A stretch of 64,000 nt of DNA from positions 953,713 through 1,017,712 of the forward strand of contig NZ_AQXZ01000018.1 of assembly GCF_000380645.1 (NCBI RefSeq), in the 5' to 3' direction. Numbering within the stretch: the first letter of the stretch is position 1; the number at the start of each line of letters is the position of its first letter. Both the position numbers and the translations under genes were made by a program. Shown here piece after piece: positions 19,719 to 29,867 of this stretch. The notes below the pieces were generated by a model. That model had not been told where the DNA came from. It searched no databases and saw only the letters and a program-made list of their open reading frames with translations. The stretch comes from Smaragdicoccus niigatensis DSM 44881 = NBRC 103563. GTDB taxonomy: Bacteria; Actinomycetota; Actinomycetes; Mycobacteriales; Mycobacteriaceae.

Positions 19719-19871
19719 ATGTACGGATGGATCTGGCACAAGCTGCCGGGAACCACGGCACTCAAGGCGGTGCAAGTGCTCGTGCTCGTCGCGGTTGTCC
19801 TGGCGCTGCTGTGGTTCTACGCGTTCCCGTGGATTGAGCACACCCTGCCCCTCAATGCCGTGACGGTCTGA
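19719..19871 (+). CDS. 50-residue membrane protein downstream of sortase
   Basis: A small gene starting 4 bases after the sortase stop. The product begins MYGWIWHKLPG and has one hydrophobic helix (VQVLVLVAVVLALLWFYAF) followed by PWIEHTLPLN. Small proteins with a YGWIWRxLPG-like start are commonly found beside class E sortases in actinobacteria, from memory. The tight coupling and a terminator directly after it support a real gene. The function is unknown; it could be a sortase accessory factor. Confidence 0.75.
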   Translation: MYGWIWHKLPGTTALKAVQVLVLVAVVLALLWFYAFPWIEHTLPLNAVTV

Positions 19872-19884
19872 CGCCACACACGAC

Positions 19885-19927
19885 AGAAGCGGCCAGTCTC
19901 AGGATTCTGAGGCTGGCCGCTTCTTTT
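19885..19927 (+). terminator. Intrinsic terminator of the sortase operon
   Basis: AGAAGCGGCCAG (19885-19896) pairs with CTGGCCGCTTCT (19913-19924); inside it CTCAG pairs with CTGAG around a GATT loop, and TTT follows. It is 13 bases after the small membrane protein stop and lies in the convergent gap to secG. Confidence 0.85.
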
Positions 19928-19938
19928 GGTTCAGAAGA

Positions 19939-20172
19939 TTACTTGAACTTGATCTCGAGGCCGACGCCGACGATCGCGATGAGCCACATCGCGCCGACGA
20001 AGTACGTCACGCGGTCGAGGTTCTTCTCCACGACCGTCGAACCGGAGAGGCTCGACTGAACACCGCCACCGAACAGGCTCGACAGACCGCCGCCCTTGGC
20101 GCGGTGCAGAAGAACCAGAAGGATGAGCAGAACGCTGGTGATGACCAGCACGATGTTCAGGAACAGCGTCAT
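19939..20172 (-). CDS. secG: Preprotein translocase subunit SecG
   Basis: A 77-residue protein with two hydrophobic helices (LFLNIVLVITSVLLILLVLL near the start and YFVGAMWLIAIVGVGLEI at the end). They flank the conserved cytoplasmic loop HRAKGGGLSSLFGGG, diagnostic of SecG. It is the small non-essential subunit of the SecYEG channel. It is the last gene of the gap-pgk-tpiA-secG group, as in most actinobacteria. Confidence 0.95.
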   Translation of the reverse strand: MTLFLNIVLVITSVLLILLVLLHRAKGGGLSSLFGGGVQSSLSGSTVVEKNLDRVTYFVGAMWLIAIVGVGLEIKFK

Positions 20173-20204
20173 GGTTGATACCTTACCGGGTCAGTATTCG
20201 TGCG

Positions 20205-20993
20205 TTAGCCAGCGACCTCAGCCGTCGCGGCGGCCGCACACAACTTCGCGAACTCGTCGCCCTTGAGCGACGCTCCGCCGACCAAACCACCGTCGACGTC
20301 CGGCTGGGCCACGAGATCGGCCACATTCGCCGAATTGACGGAGCCGCCGTACAGAACGCGCACTCCCCCGGCGACCTCGGCACCCGCGAGCTCGACGAGC
20401 GTGGCACGGATCGCCGCGCACACCTCCTGTGCGTCCTCGGGAGTCGCGACTTCACCGGTACCGATCGCCCACACGGGCTCATACGCGACGACCACCTTGG
20501 CGATCTCGTCCGCCTTGAGGCCCGCAAGCGAACCCTTCAAGCTGGAGACGCAGTAGGCCACATGCTCACCCGACTGCCGGATCGACAGCGCCTCACCGAC
20601 GCACACGATCGGGGTCACGCCATGGCGCAGCGCCGCCTTGGCCTTGTTGAGGACGACCTCGTCGGTCTCGCCGTGCATGGCGCGGCGCTCGGAGTGCCCC
20701 ACCACCGCGTAGGTACAGCCGAGCTTGGCGAGCATCGCGGCGCTCACTTCGCCCGTGTAGGCACCCGAGTCGTGCATCGACACATCCTGCGCACCGAACG
20801 TCAGGCGCAATCGGTCACCTTCGATGACCGATTGCACGCTGCGGATGTCGGTGAAGGGCGGAATGACCGCCACGTCGACCAGGTCGTAAAACCGCTCCGG
20901 GAGCGAAAACGCCACCTGCTGCACCAAGGCGATGGCCTCGAGATGGTTGAGGTTCATCTTCCAGTTGCCCGCGATGAGCCGCTTGGGTGCCAC
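20205..20993 (-). CDS. tpiA: Triose-phosphate isomerase
   Basis: A 262-residue TIM-barrel enzyme interconverting dihydroxyacetone phosphate and glyceraldehyde 3-phosphate. The N terminus [15 protein letters not shown] contains the substrate-binding Lys, VVGHSERR the catalytic His, and [13 protein letters not shown] the catalytic Glu; [12 protein letters not shown] binds phosphate. The GTG start has a GGAGG sequence upstream. ppc, often next to tpiA in mycobacteria, is absent here. Confidence 0.97.
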   Translation of the reverse strand: MAPKRLIAGNWKMNLNHLEAIALVQQVAFSLPERFYDLVDVAVIPPFTDIRSVQSVIEGDRLRLTFGAQDVSMHDSGAYTGEVSAAMLAKLGCTYAVVGHSERRAMHGETDEVVLNKAKAALRHGVTPIVCVGEALSIRQSGEHVAYCVSSLKGSLAGLKADEIAKVVVAYEPVWAIGTGEVATPEDAQEVCAAIRATLVELAGAEVAGGVRVLYGGSVNSANVADLVAQPDVDGGLVGGASLKGDEFAKLCAAAATAEVAG

Positions 20994-21040
20994 GAGATCT
21001 TCCTCCGTCGCGCTTGTAGGAACGTCTACCGAGAACTGCT

Positions 21041-22249
21041 CTAGCCCAGGACAGCGATACCCGGGAGTTCCTTGCCCTCCAGGTATTCCAGCGAAGCACC
21101 GCCACCGGTCGAAATGTGGCTGAACCCGTCCTCCGGCAGTCCGAGCGAGCGAACCGCGGCCGCGGAGTCGCCGCCACCGACGACCGTGAACGCACCGTCC
21201 TTCGTCGCGTCGATGAGCGACTGGGCGACCGCGCGCGTACCGGCGGCGAAGTTCGGGAACTCGAAGACGCCCATGGGTCCGTTCCAGAAGATCGTCTTCG
21301 CCGCACGGAGGACGGCAGCAAAGCGCTCGCCCGACTCGGGGCCGATGTCGAGACCCATCCAGCCGTCCGGAATCTCCTCGGCCGACACGGTCTTGAACTG
21401 CGCGTCGGCGGAGAACCCGTCCGCGACGACGATGTCGCGCGGCAGGTGCAGGACGTCCCCGTAGCGGTCCAGCAGGTCCTTGCAGGTCTCGATCATCTCG
21501 TTCTCGAGAAGCGAGTTACCCACCGAATAACCCTGCGCCGCAAGGAACGTGAAACACATACCGCCACCGATGACGAGAGTGTCGACCTTGGGGGCGAGAG
21601 CCTCGATCACGGCGAGCTTGTCCGAAACCTTCGAACCACCGAGAACGACCGCATACGGACGCTCCGGGTCTTCCGTCAGCTTCGAGAGAACGTCGACTTC
21701 AGCGGCCACCAGACCGCCGGCGTAGTGCGGGAGCAACTGCGCGACGTCGTAGACCGACGCCTGCTTCCGGTGCACGACGCCGAATCCGTCGGAGACGAAT
21801 GCACCGTCGTCGCCGACCAGATCGACGAGCGCCACCGCGAGGCGCTTGCGCTCGGCGTCGTCCTTGCTCGTCTCGCGAGCGTCGAAACGGATGTTCTCCA
21901 GGAGAAGGACGTCACCGTCGGTGAGACCCTCCGACCGAGCAAGAGCATCCTGACCGACGACGTCGCCCGCGAGCTGAACGTTGCGTCCGAGGACTTCGGC
22001 CAGCTTCGCCGCTACCGGAGCCAGCGAGAACTTCGGGTCCGGCACGCCCTTGGGACGGCCGAGGTGAGCGGTGACGACCACCTTGGCACCGGCCTCGACC
22101 AGCGCCTTGATGGTGGGTGCCGACGCAAGGATGCGGCCCGGGTCGGTGATCGCACCGTCGGCGAGCGGCACGTTCAGGTCAGAGCGAACGAGGACGCCAC
22201 GGCCCTCCACGCCCTCTGCCAACAGGTCCGCAAGGGTCTTGACTGCCAC
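21041..22249 (-). CDS. pgk: Phosphoglycerate kinase
   Basis: A 402-residue two-domain kinase making ATP and 3-phosphoglycerate from 1,3-bisphosphoglycerate. [36 protein letters not shown] and [18 protein letters not shown] are the family signatures. GTG 22249 ([16 protein letters not shown]) gives the usual length; the reading frame runs 37 codons further upstream, across most of the spacer to gap, but that extension has no family resemblance. It is part of the gap-pgk-tpiA run on the minus strand. Confidence 0.97.
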   Translation of the reverse strand: MAVKTLADLLAEGVEGRGVLVRSDLNVPLADGAITDPGRILASAPTIKALVEAGAKVVVTAHLGRPKGVPDPKFSLAPVAAKLAEVLGRNVQLAGDVVGQDALARSEGLTDGDVLLLENIRFDARETSKDDAERKRLAVALVDLVGDDGAFVSDGFGVVHRKQASVYDVAQLLPHYAGGLVAAEVDVLSKLTEDPERPYAVVLGGSKVSDKLAVIEALAPKVDTLVIGGGMCFTFLAAQGYSVGNSLLENEMIETCKDLLDRYGDVLHLPRDIVVADGFSADAQFKTVSAEEIPDGWMGLDIGPESGERFAAVLRAAKTIFWNGPMGVFEFPNFAAGTRAVAQSLIDATKDGAFTVVGGGDSAAAVRSLGLPEDGFSHISTGGGASLEYLEGKELPGIAVLG

Positions 22250-22287
22250 CAGCTCTACTCTCTGTCCGAAGTTCCAGGGTTTACTGC

Positions 22288-23310
<1,023 letters not shown>

Positions 23311-23403
23311 TCACTCCTTGAAGAGATCGTGGATGAGACGAATATCACCTTAATCGGCAGGTGTTTCAGAGTTAACGCTGCCCTGTCGTCCGCAAATCGA
23401 AAC

Positions 23404-24387
23404 TCAGGCCTCGTCGAGAAGCTCCGGCGTGACCACGGCTTCGGTGTCCGGAATTCCCAGGTCAGCGGCACGACGGTCGGCCATCGACAGAAGACGCCTT
23501 ATACGGCCGGCAACAGCGTCCTTCGTCATCGGCGGGTCGGCGAGCTGACCGAGTTCCTCGAGGGACGCCTGCCGGTGCTGCACCCGCAGTTGACCGGCCG
23601 CAGCGAGGTGGTCCGGAACCTCCTCGCCGAGGATCTCCAGCGCACGCTCGACGCGTGCGGCCGCCGCAACAGCGGCACGAGCGGACCGACGAAGGTTCGC
23701 ATCGTCGAAGTTCGCGAGGCGGTTGGCGGTTGCTCGGACCTCGCGACGCATCCGGCGCTCTTCCCAGTGCAGGCGGGTGTCCTGAGCGCCCATGCGGGTG
23801 AGCAGAGCTCCGATGGCCTCGCCGTCCCGCACGACGACGCGGTCGGTACCGCGAACTTCGCGTGCCTTCGCGGAGATCCCGAGACGACGAGCGGCGCCCA
23901 CGAGTGCGAGCGCGGCCTCGGGTCCTGGGCAGCTGACTTCGAGCGCCGACGAACGGCCGGGCTCGGTCAGCGAACCGTGCGCGAGGAACGCACCGCGCCA
24001 AGCGGCCTCGGCGTCGGCGATACTGCCGCCGACGACCTGTGCCGGAAGTCCACGCACGGGACGCCCACGAAGGTCGAGCAGGCCCGTCTGCCGCGCGAGG
24101 GCCTCGCCCTCTTTGGCCACGCGCACGACGTACCGCGAACTCTTGCGAAGCCCTCCGGCGCCGATGACGTGCACGTCCGAGGTGAATCCGTATAGCTCGT
24201 GGATCTCGCGCCGCAGGCGGCGCGCAATGGCACCGAGATCGACCTCGGCCTCGACCACGACTCGGCCGCCGACGATGTGCAAGCCACCCGCAAAACGCAA
24301 CAGCGCGGCGAGCTCAGCCCGCCGGCATGACTGCTGCGTCACGTTCAGGCGGCTCAGCTCGTCTTTTACCTCGGTCGTCATCGCCAC
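23404..24387 (-). CDS. whiA: Sporulation/cell-division regulator WhiA
   Basis: A 327-residue protein of the WhiA family. The N-terminal half resembles LAGLIDADG homing endonucleases without catalytic function ([20 protein letters not shown], and [11 protein letters not shown]), and the C terminus is a sigma-region-4-like helix-turn-helix with [19 protein letters not shown] and [17 protein letters not shown]. In Streptomyces it activates cell division genes with WhiB; in non-sporulating relatives it is retained but its role is less clear. It overlaps yvcK by 10 bases within the rapZ-yvcK-whiA operon. Confidence 0.96.
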   Translation of the reverse strand: MAMTTEVKDELSRLNVTQQSCRRAELAALLRFAGGLHIVGGRVVVEAEVDLGAIARRLRREIHELYGFTSDVHVIGAGGLRKSSRYVVRVAKEGEALARQTGLLDLRGRPVRGLPAQVVGGSIADAEAAWRGAFLAHGSLTEPGRSSALEVSCPGPEAALALVGAARRLGISAKAREVRGTDRVVVRDGEAIGALLTRMGAQDTRLHWEERRMRREVRATANRLANFDDANLRRSARAAVAAAARVERALEILGEEVPDHLAAAGQLRVQHRQASLEELGQLADPPMTKDAVAGRIRRLLSMADRRAADLGIPDTEAVVTPELLDEA

Positions 24388-25433
24388 GAGGTGCTCTCCT
24401 TCCGTCCGGGACCGGCATCTACTCCGGCCCGATCGTCCCCGTCGTCCATCTGCATCGGTGCTGGGGTGGCGTTCGATGCAGTTCGCAGCGATTCGATCGC
24501 CGCGGCCAGCTTTTCTGGGTCGTGCCTGAGGGCGCCGGACTCCGCGACATCCGCGAAGCTCACCACCGCTCCGAAATTCGCCGCGGCGCGGCGTAAGTGC
24601 TCTCGTTCTCGGTCGCCTTCGACCGAGGGTGCGTCGACCACAATGTGGTCGACTGCAAGTTCCGGCGCGTGCTGCGACAGAACGTGCAGGTGCCGTTCCG
24701 CAGAGAAACCAGCGGTTTCTCCCGGTTCGGCACCCAGGTTAAGTACCAGTACCTTCCTCGCCCGGGTGCGCGCAAGAGCGTTGCGCACTTCCGGCACCAG
24801 CACATGCGGGATGACGCTGGAGAACCACGAGCCCGGACCAAGCACGACGAGGTCCGCAGACTCGATCGCGTCGAGCGCCTCCGGACACGCCGGTGGATCT
24901 GCAGGTACAAGCCGTACCCGCCGAACCTTACCCGGCGTCACGGCAACAGCAACCTGCCCCCGGACCACGCGACTCACCCGAGGGTCGGACTCGAGCCCGG
25001 ACACGTCCGCCTCGATGGCGAGCGGGATCGTCGACATGGGCAGAACGCGGCCCGACAGGTTGAGGATCCGCGCCAGTTCTTCCAGCGCAACGACCGGATC
25101 GCCGATCACCTCGGTCAGTCCGGCGAGGATGAGATTTCCCACCGAGTGGCCCGCCAGCGGACCGTCGCCGCGGAACCGATGCTGGACCGTGGCCCGCCAC
25201 AACTGAGCATGCGGGTCGGTGCCGGCAAGCGCTGCCAACGCCATGCGCAGGTCGCCCGGCGGGATGACGCCGAGCTCGCGGCGAAGCCGGCCCGAGGAGC
25301 CGCCGTCGTCCGCGACCGTAACCACCGCGGTGATGTTCGGGCTGAGCGTGCGAACCGCAGTCAGAGTCGCGTACAGACCGTGACCACCACCAAGAGCGAC
25401 GATCGACGGTTCTGGGCGGGTCGGCCCGCTCAT
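24378..25433 (-). CDS. yvcK: YvcK/CofD-like gluconeogenesis factor
   Basis: A 351-residue CofD-fold protein. [20 protein letters not shown] and [19 protein letters not shown] at the N terminus, and [19 protein letters not shown] in the middle, are the family nucleotide-sugar-binding motifs. YvcK/CuvA proteins bind UDP-sugars and link carbon source to cell-wall synthesis and polarity. It overlaps rapZ by 4 bases and whiA by 10. Confidence 0.95.
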   Translation of the reverse strand: MSGPTRPEPSIVALGGGHGLYATLTAVRTLSPNITAVVTVADDGGSSGRLRRELGVIPPGDLRMALAALAGTDPHAQLWRATVQHRFRGDGPLAGHSVGNLILAGLTEVIGDPVVALEELARILNLSGRVLPMSTIPLAIEADVSGLESDPRVSRVVRGQVAVAVTPGKVRRVRLVPADPPACPEALDAIESADLVVLGPGSWFSSVIPHVLVPEVRNALARTRARKVLVLNLGAEPGETAGFSAERHLHVLSQHAPELAVDHIVVDAPSVEGDREREHLRRAAANFGAVVSFADVAESGALRHDPEKLAAAIESLRTASNATPAPMQMDDGDDRAGVDAGPGRKESTSWR

Positions 25434-26362
25434 TCGCGACCCAGATCGCGGTGCGCGGTGAGCACCACGTGCGTCGTCGAGCCGGACAGCTGCTCTGCGA
25501 TGGTTTCCGTGATCGCGACACTTCGGTGCTTCCCACCGGTGCAGCCGACCGCGACGGTCATGTACCGCTTGCCTTCTTCGACGTATCCGCCGGCGACGAT
25601 CTTCAGCAGGTCGAGCGCACTCTCGATGAAGCCCGTCGCCCGATCGCGGGACAGGACGTAATCGCGCACCGGAGCATCCTTACCGGTGAACGGGCGCAGT
25701 TCCGGAATCCAGTGCGGATTCGGCAGGAATCGCACGTCGAAGACGAAGTCGGCGTCGAGCGGTAAACCGTATTTGAAGCCGAATGACTGGATGGTGATTT
25801 CGAGCTGGCGTTTGCGGCCGGCCCCGAACTCCTCGTCCATCTGGCGGTTCAGGTCGTGGATCGACAGTGCAGTCGTGTCGATGACGACGTCTGCCGCCGC
25901 CTTGACCGACGCGAGGAACTTACGTTCGGCCGCGATGCCGTCGGAGAGCGTGCCGTCGACCATGCCGCTGTCTTGCAGCGGGTGGCGGCGTCGCGCGAAG
26001 CCGAAGCGCCGAACCAGCACCTCATCGGACGATTCGAGGAACAGGACCCGCAGGTGGACGCCCGGCTGCTGCATTCCCTCGATGACGCGCGACAACTCGT
26101 CCGGGGCCATGAACCGGCTCCGTACGTCCATGACCAGCGCCAACCGGGTGATGCTGGGCTCCGCGCGGCGGCTCATGTCGATGAGGCCCGGGATCAACTC
26201 CGGGGGCAGGTTGTCGGCGACGTACCAACCAAGGTCTTCGAGCACTTTTGCGGCGGTGCTGCGTCCTGCCCCGGACAGGCCCGTCACCACGACGACCTCG
26301 ACGGGAGCCGTCAGCTCGGAGCCGCTGAGGCCCGCTTGGGTGTCCAGATCTACCGCCTCCAT
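25430..26362 (-). CDS. rapZ: RNase adapter protein RapZ / YvcJ-type nucleotide-binding protein
   Basis: A 310-residue P-loop protein. Walker A is VVTGLSGAGRSTAAKVLED; LVMDVRSR and ADVVIDTTALSIHDL follow, and the C-terminal domain shows VAVGCTGGKHRSVAI, a conserved sugar-binding segment. In E. coli RapZ controls GlmS levels by sRNA decay; in Gram-positives YvcJ hydrolyses nucleotides and its role is less certain. It belongs to the conserved uvrC-rapZ-yvcK-whiA run. Confidence 0.95.
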   Translation of the reverse strand: MEAVDLDTQAGLSGSELTAPVEVVVVTGLSGAGRSTAAKVLEDLGWYVADNLPPELIPGLIDMSRRAEPSITRLALVMDVRSRFMAPDELSRVIEGMQQPGVHLRVLFLESSDEVLVRRFGFARRRHPLQDSGMVDGTLSDGIAAERKFLASVKAAADVVIDTTALSIHDLNRQMDEEFGAGRKRQLEITIQSFGFKYGLPLDADFVFDVRFLPNPHWIPELRPFTGKDAPVRDYVLSRDRATGFIESALDLLKIVAGGYVEEGKRYMTVAVGCTGGKHRSVAITETIAEQLSGSTTHVVLTAHRDLGRE

Positions 26363-26413
26363 CGCTGTGCGAGAAGTAGTCCGGAATCGCCCGGACGCCG
26401 TTCGTCAGAAACT

Positions 26414-28360
26414 CTAGTCCCCGTTGCAAGCATCTGCGCTTGCTTCTGTCCCGCCACCGCTCAGCGCAGCAAGCACAGAGCGCGCAGTGGTCTCACCAAT
26501 CCCAGGAACCGCAGTGATTTCGGCGACCGAGGCATTGCTCAGCCGGGAAACTGAGCCGAAATGCACGACCAATGCCTTCTTCCGCGTCTCGCCGAGACCA
26601 GGAATCGAATCCAGTGCTGATTCGGTCATTTTTCGCGACCGCTTGTTGCGGTGGTAAGTGATCGCGAAGCGGTGCGCCTCATCGCGAACGCGTTGGAGCA
26701 GGAACAGTGACTCACTGTTGCGCGGCAGAATGACCGGGTCAGGTTCGCCCGGAACCCACACCTCTTCCAGTCGCTTGGCAAGGCCGATCACCGCGACATC
26801 ATGGATCTCGAGCTCGTCGAGGACCGCGGCTGCCGCCTCGACCTGCGGCGCTCCGCCGTCCACGACGTAGAGGTTCGGCGGATAGGCGAATCGTCTTGGC
26901 TTGCCGGTCTTTTCGTCGATCGTCGGCTCGGCCTGCTTCTGCCGCCAGAATCGTCGCCGGGTCACCTCGGCGATGCTGCCGACGTCGTCCGATCGCCCTT
27001 CGCCGGCTGCCTCCTTGATCGCGAAGTGGCGGTAATCCTGTTTGCGCGGAAGGCCGTCTTCAAACACCACGAGCGAGGCGACGACCTCCGTGCCCTGAAT
27101 GTGGCTGATGTCGACACACTCGATGCGAAGGGGTGCGGTGTCGAGTTCGAGCGCGTCCTGAATGCCCTGCAGGGCTGCGGACCGCGCGTTGAAATCCGAG
27201 GCACGCTTGAGTTTGTGCTGCGTCAGTGCCTCACCCGCATTGCGCTGCACCGTCTCCATGAGTGCCTTTTTGTCGCCGCGCTGCGGGACCCGAACCTTCA
27301 CCTGCGATCCACGAAGCGTGGTCAGCCACTCCTCGACCTCTTCGCTGTTGGGAGGCAGCGCCGGGACAAGGACCTCGCGCGGTACGGAACTCCCCGTTTC
27401 GTCGGCCGAGGCACCGTAGAACTGCGTGAGGAATTGTTCGACGAGAAGCGCATCCTGATCCTCGCCCGCTTCGAGAACATCTCCGGTTTTCTCCACGACC
27501 CAACCGCGCTGACCGCGAACCCGACCGTCGCGCACGTGGAAGACCTGCACCGCGGCCTCCAGGTCGTCGCCGGTGAACGCAACGACATCGGCATCCGTAC
27601 CGGCACCCAGAACGACCGTCTGCTTCTCCATCGCCCGCTTGAGGGCTGCGGCATCGTCGCGCAGGCGGGCCGCGAGTTCGAAGTCGAGATCGTCGGACGC
27701 GGTGCGCATCCGGTTTTCAATCGACTTCACGAACCGGTCCGTCTTACCCGCGAGGAAGTCGCAGAAGTCCTCGACGATGCGGCGATGTTCGTCCGGGCTC
27801 ACTTTGCCGACGCACGGCGCCGAACACTTGTCGATGTACCCGAGTAGGCAGGGGCGACCGATCTGGTGGTGCCGTTTGAACACGCCCGCCGAGCACGTGC
27901 GGGCCGGGAACACGCGGAGCAGCAGATCCAGCGTCTCTCGGATGGCCCACGCATGAGAGTACGGCCCGAAATAGCGCACTCCCTTGCGCCGAGCACCTCG
28001 ATAGACGAAGAGCCTCGGGAATTCCTCGTTGAGCGTGACGGCCAGAACGGGGTAGCTCTTGTCGTCCCGGTAGCGAACGTTGAACCGCGGGTCGAACTCC
28101 TTGATCCAGTTGTATTCGAGCTGGAGCGCCTCGACTTCGGTCGTGACGACGGTCCACTCGACACTCGCCGCGGTGGTGACCATCTGCCGCGTCCGCGGGT
28201 GCAGCGAGTACATGTCGGCGAAGTACGAATTCAGCCGACTGCGAAGGCTTTTCGCCTTTCCGACATAGATCACCCGGCCGTGCGGATCCCGGAACTTGTA
28301 CACACCAGGCTCGACCGGAATGGAGCCGGCAGCCGGGCGGTAGGTGATGGGATCGGGCAC
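26414..28360 (-). CDS. uvrC: UvrABC excinuclease subunit C
   Basis: A 648-residue nuclease making both incisions in nucleotide excision repair. The N-terminal GIY-YIG domain is visible at [24 protein letters not shown] motif lies near residues 205-240 ([17 protein letters not shown]), the RNase H-like domain contains [20 protein letters not shown] and [17 protein letters not shown], and the C-terminal helix-hairpin-helix pair is at [14 protein letters not shown] and [17 protein letters not shown]. It is complete and of normal length. Confidence 0.97.
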   Translation of the reverse strand: MPDPITYRPAAGSIPVEPGVYKFRDPHGRVIYVGKAKSLRSRLNSYFADMYSLHPRTRQMVTTAASVEWTVVTTEVEALQLEYNWIKEFDPRFNVRYRDDKSYPVLAVTLNEEFPRLFVYRGARRKGVRYFGPYSHAWAIRETLDLLLRVFPARTCSAGVFKRHHQIGRPCLLGYIDKCSAPCVGKVSPDEHRRIVEDFCDFLAGKTDRFVKSIENRMRTASDDLDFELAARLRDDAAALKRAMEKQTVVLGAGTDADVVAFTGDDLEAAVQVFHVRDGRVRGQRGWVVEKTGDVLEAGEDQDALLVEQFLTQFYGASADETGSSVPREVLVPALPPNSEEVEEWLTTLRGSQVKVRVPQRGDKKALMETVQRNAGEALTQHKLKRASDFNARSAALQGIQDALELDTAPLRIECVDISHIQGTEVVASLVVFEDGLPRKQDYRHFAIKEAAGEGRSDDVGSIAEVTRRRFWRQKQAEPTIDEKTGKPRRFAYPPNLYVVDGGAPQVEAAAAVLDELEIHDVAVIGLAKRLEEVWVPGEPDPVILPRNSESLFLLQRVRDEAHRFAITYHRNKRSRKMTESALDSIPGLGETRKKALVVHFGSVSRLSNASVAEITAVPGIGETTARSVLAALSGGGTEASADACNGD

Positions 28361-28372
28361 ATCACCACCCTA

Positions 28373-28400
28373 GTCGTGGGGGCTGACAAGCCCCCACGAC
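28373..28400. terminator. 12-bp hairpin between metY and uvrC
   Basis: GTCGTGGGGGCT (28373-28384) pairs perfectly with AGCCCCCACGAC (28389-28400) around a GACA loop, 13 bases upstream of the uvrC start. It has no T-tract. With the next hairpin it probably isolates uvrC from metY transcription. Confidence 0.6.
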
Positions 28401-28432
28401 CCATCCGGGTCCGGCTCCGCTGCGCTCCGGCA

Positions 28433-28484
28433 GATCGATTGCCGTATCGCGCACCTGATCAGATCCGCGACACGGCAATCGATC
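28433..28484 (-). terminator. Long hairpin directly after metY
   Basis: GATCGATTGCCGT (28433-28445) pairs perfectly with ACGGCAATCGATC (28472-28484); after one mismatch five more pairs follow, leaving a 14-base loop. It begins 6 bases after the metY stop on the minus strand, so it is most likely its terminator, without a U-tail. Confidence 0.7.
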
Positions 28485-28490
28485 GGGTCA

Positions 28491-29777
28491 CTACTCGCCG
28501 GCCGCCGCGAACCCGATCTCGAGGTCCGCGAGAATGTCGTCGAGTCCCTCGATACCGACCGACAGCCGCACGAGACCCGGCGTCACGCCCGCGGCCAGCT
28601 GTTCCTCGGGTGTGAGCTGCGAGTGCGTCGTCGAGGCCGGGTGGATGACGAGAGACCGGACATCCCCGATATTGGCGACGTGACTGTGCAGTTCCAACGC
28701 GTTGACGAACCGCTTCCCCGCGTCGACTCCCCCGGCCAGCTCGAACGCGACGATCGCGCCCGGGCCGCGCGGCGCCAACTCCTGCGCACGCTCGAACCAC
28801 GGCGACGACGGCAGCCCGGCATACGACACGGAGGAGACACCGGCGTGGCCCTCGAGGAACTCGGCGACCTTCTGCGCGTTCGCTACATGCCGCTCGACCC
28901 GCAGACTGAGCGTCTCGAGCCCCTGCGCGATGAGGAACGCGTTGAACGGTGACACGGCCGAGCCGAGGTCGCGCAGCAACTGCACGCGAGCCTTCAGCGC
29001 GAACGCCGGTGCGCCGAGGTCGGCGAACGTGACGCCGTGATAGCTCGGGTCCGGAGTCGTGAAGTTCGGGTGTCGGCCCTGCGTCCAGTCGAAAGTGCCG
29101 CCGTCGACGATGACACCGGCGATGGCTGCGCCGTGTCCGCCGAGGTACTTCGTGGCCGAGTGCACGACGATGTCGGCGCCCAGCGCGAGCGGCTGAATCA
29201 GGTAGGGCGTCGCCACCGTGTTGTCGACGATGAGCGGGATGCCCGCCTCGTGCCCGACCGCGGAGATCCCCGGAATGTCCAGAATGTGGTTGCGCGGGTT
29301 GGCAATCGACTCACCATAGAACGCCTTCGTGTTCGGCCGGATCGCCGCTCGCCACTGCTCGAGGTCGTCGGGGTCCTCGACGAACGACACCTCGACGCCC
29401 AGCTTGGGCAGCGTGTAGTGGAACAGGTTGTACGTGCCGCCGTAGAGCAGGGGGCTCGACACGATGTGGTCGCCCGACTCGGCGATGTTGAGGATGGCGA
29501 ACGTCTCGGCGGCCTGCCCGGACGCGACCAGCAAGGCGGCCACACCCCCTTCGAGGGCGGCTACCCGCTGTTCCACGGCGTCCTGCGTCGGGTTCATGAT
29601 CCGGGTGTAGATGTTGCCCGGCTCGGCCAGCCCGAACAACGCCGCCGCGTGATCGGTGCTGTTGAACGTGTACGACGTCGTCTGGTAGATCGGCAACGCG
29701 CGCGCGTTCGTCGTACCGTCGGGAGTCTGGCCGGCGTGGATCTGTTTGGTCTCGAACGACCAGTTCTCGCTACTCAT
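28491..29777 (-). CDS. metY: O-acetylhomoserine sulfhydrylase
   Basis: A 428-residue PLP enzyme of the Cys/Met metabolism family, making homocysteine from O-acetylhomoserine and sulfide. FETKQIHAGQTPD, YTRIMNPTQDAVEQRVAALE and the PLP-lysine segment VVHSATKYLGGHGAAIAG are all typical of MetY. metX, usually its neighbour in Mycobacteriales, is not adjacent here. Two hairpins downstream separate it from uvrC. Confidence 0.95.
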   Translation of the reverse strand: MSSENWSFETKQIHAGQTPDGTTNARALPIYQTTSYTFNSTDHAAALFGLAEPGNIYTRIMNPTQDAVEQRVAALEGGVAALLVASGQAAETFAILNIAESGDHIVSSPLLYGGTYNLFHYTLPKLGVEVSFVEDPDDLEQWRAAIRPNTKAFYGESIANPRNHILDIPGISAVGHEAGIPLIVDNTVATPYLIQPLALGADIVVHSATKYLGGHGAAIAGVIVDGGTFDWTQGRHPNFTTPDPSYHGVTFADLGAPAFALKARVQLLRDLGSAVSPFNAFLIAQGLETLSLRVERHVANAQKVAEFLEGHAGVSSVSYAGLPSSPWFERAQELAPRGPGAIVAFELAGGVDAGKRFVNALELHSHVANIGDVRSLVIHPASTTHSQLTPEEQLAAGVTPGLVRLSVGIEGLDDILADLEIGFAAAGE

Positions 29778-29867
29778 GCCGCGAGCCTAGGAATTTAGAG
29801 GCACCGTGGAAATGGTTGCGATCAGTCTGAATATTTCGACTGCGCCGATGTGGGTACCCGAAAACGC

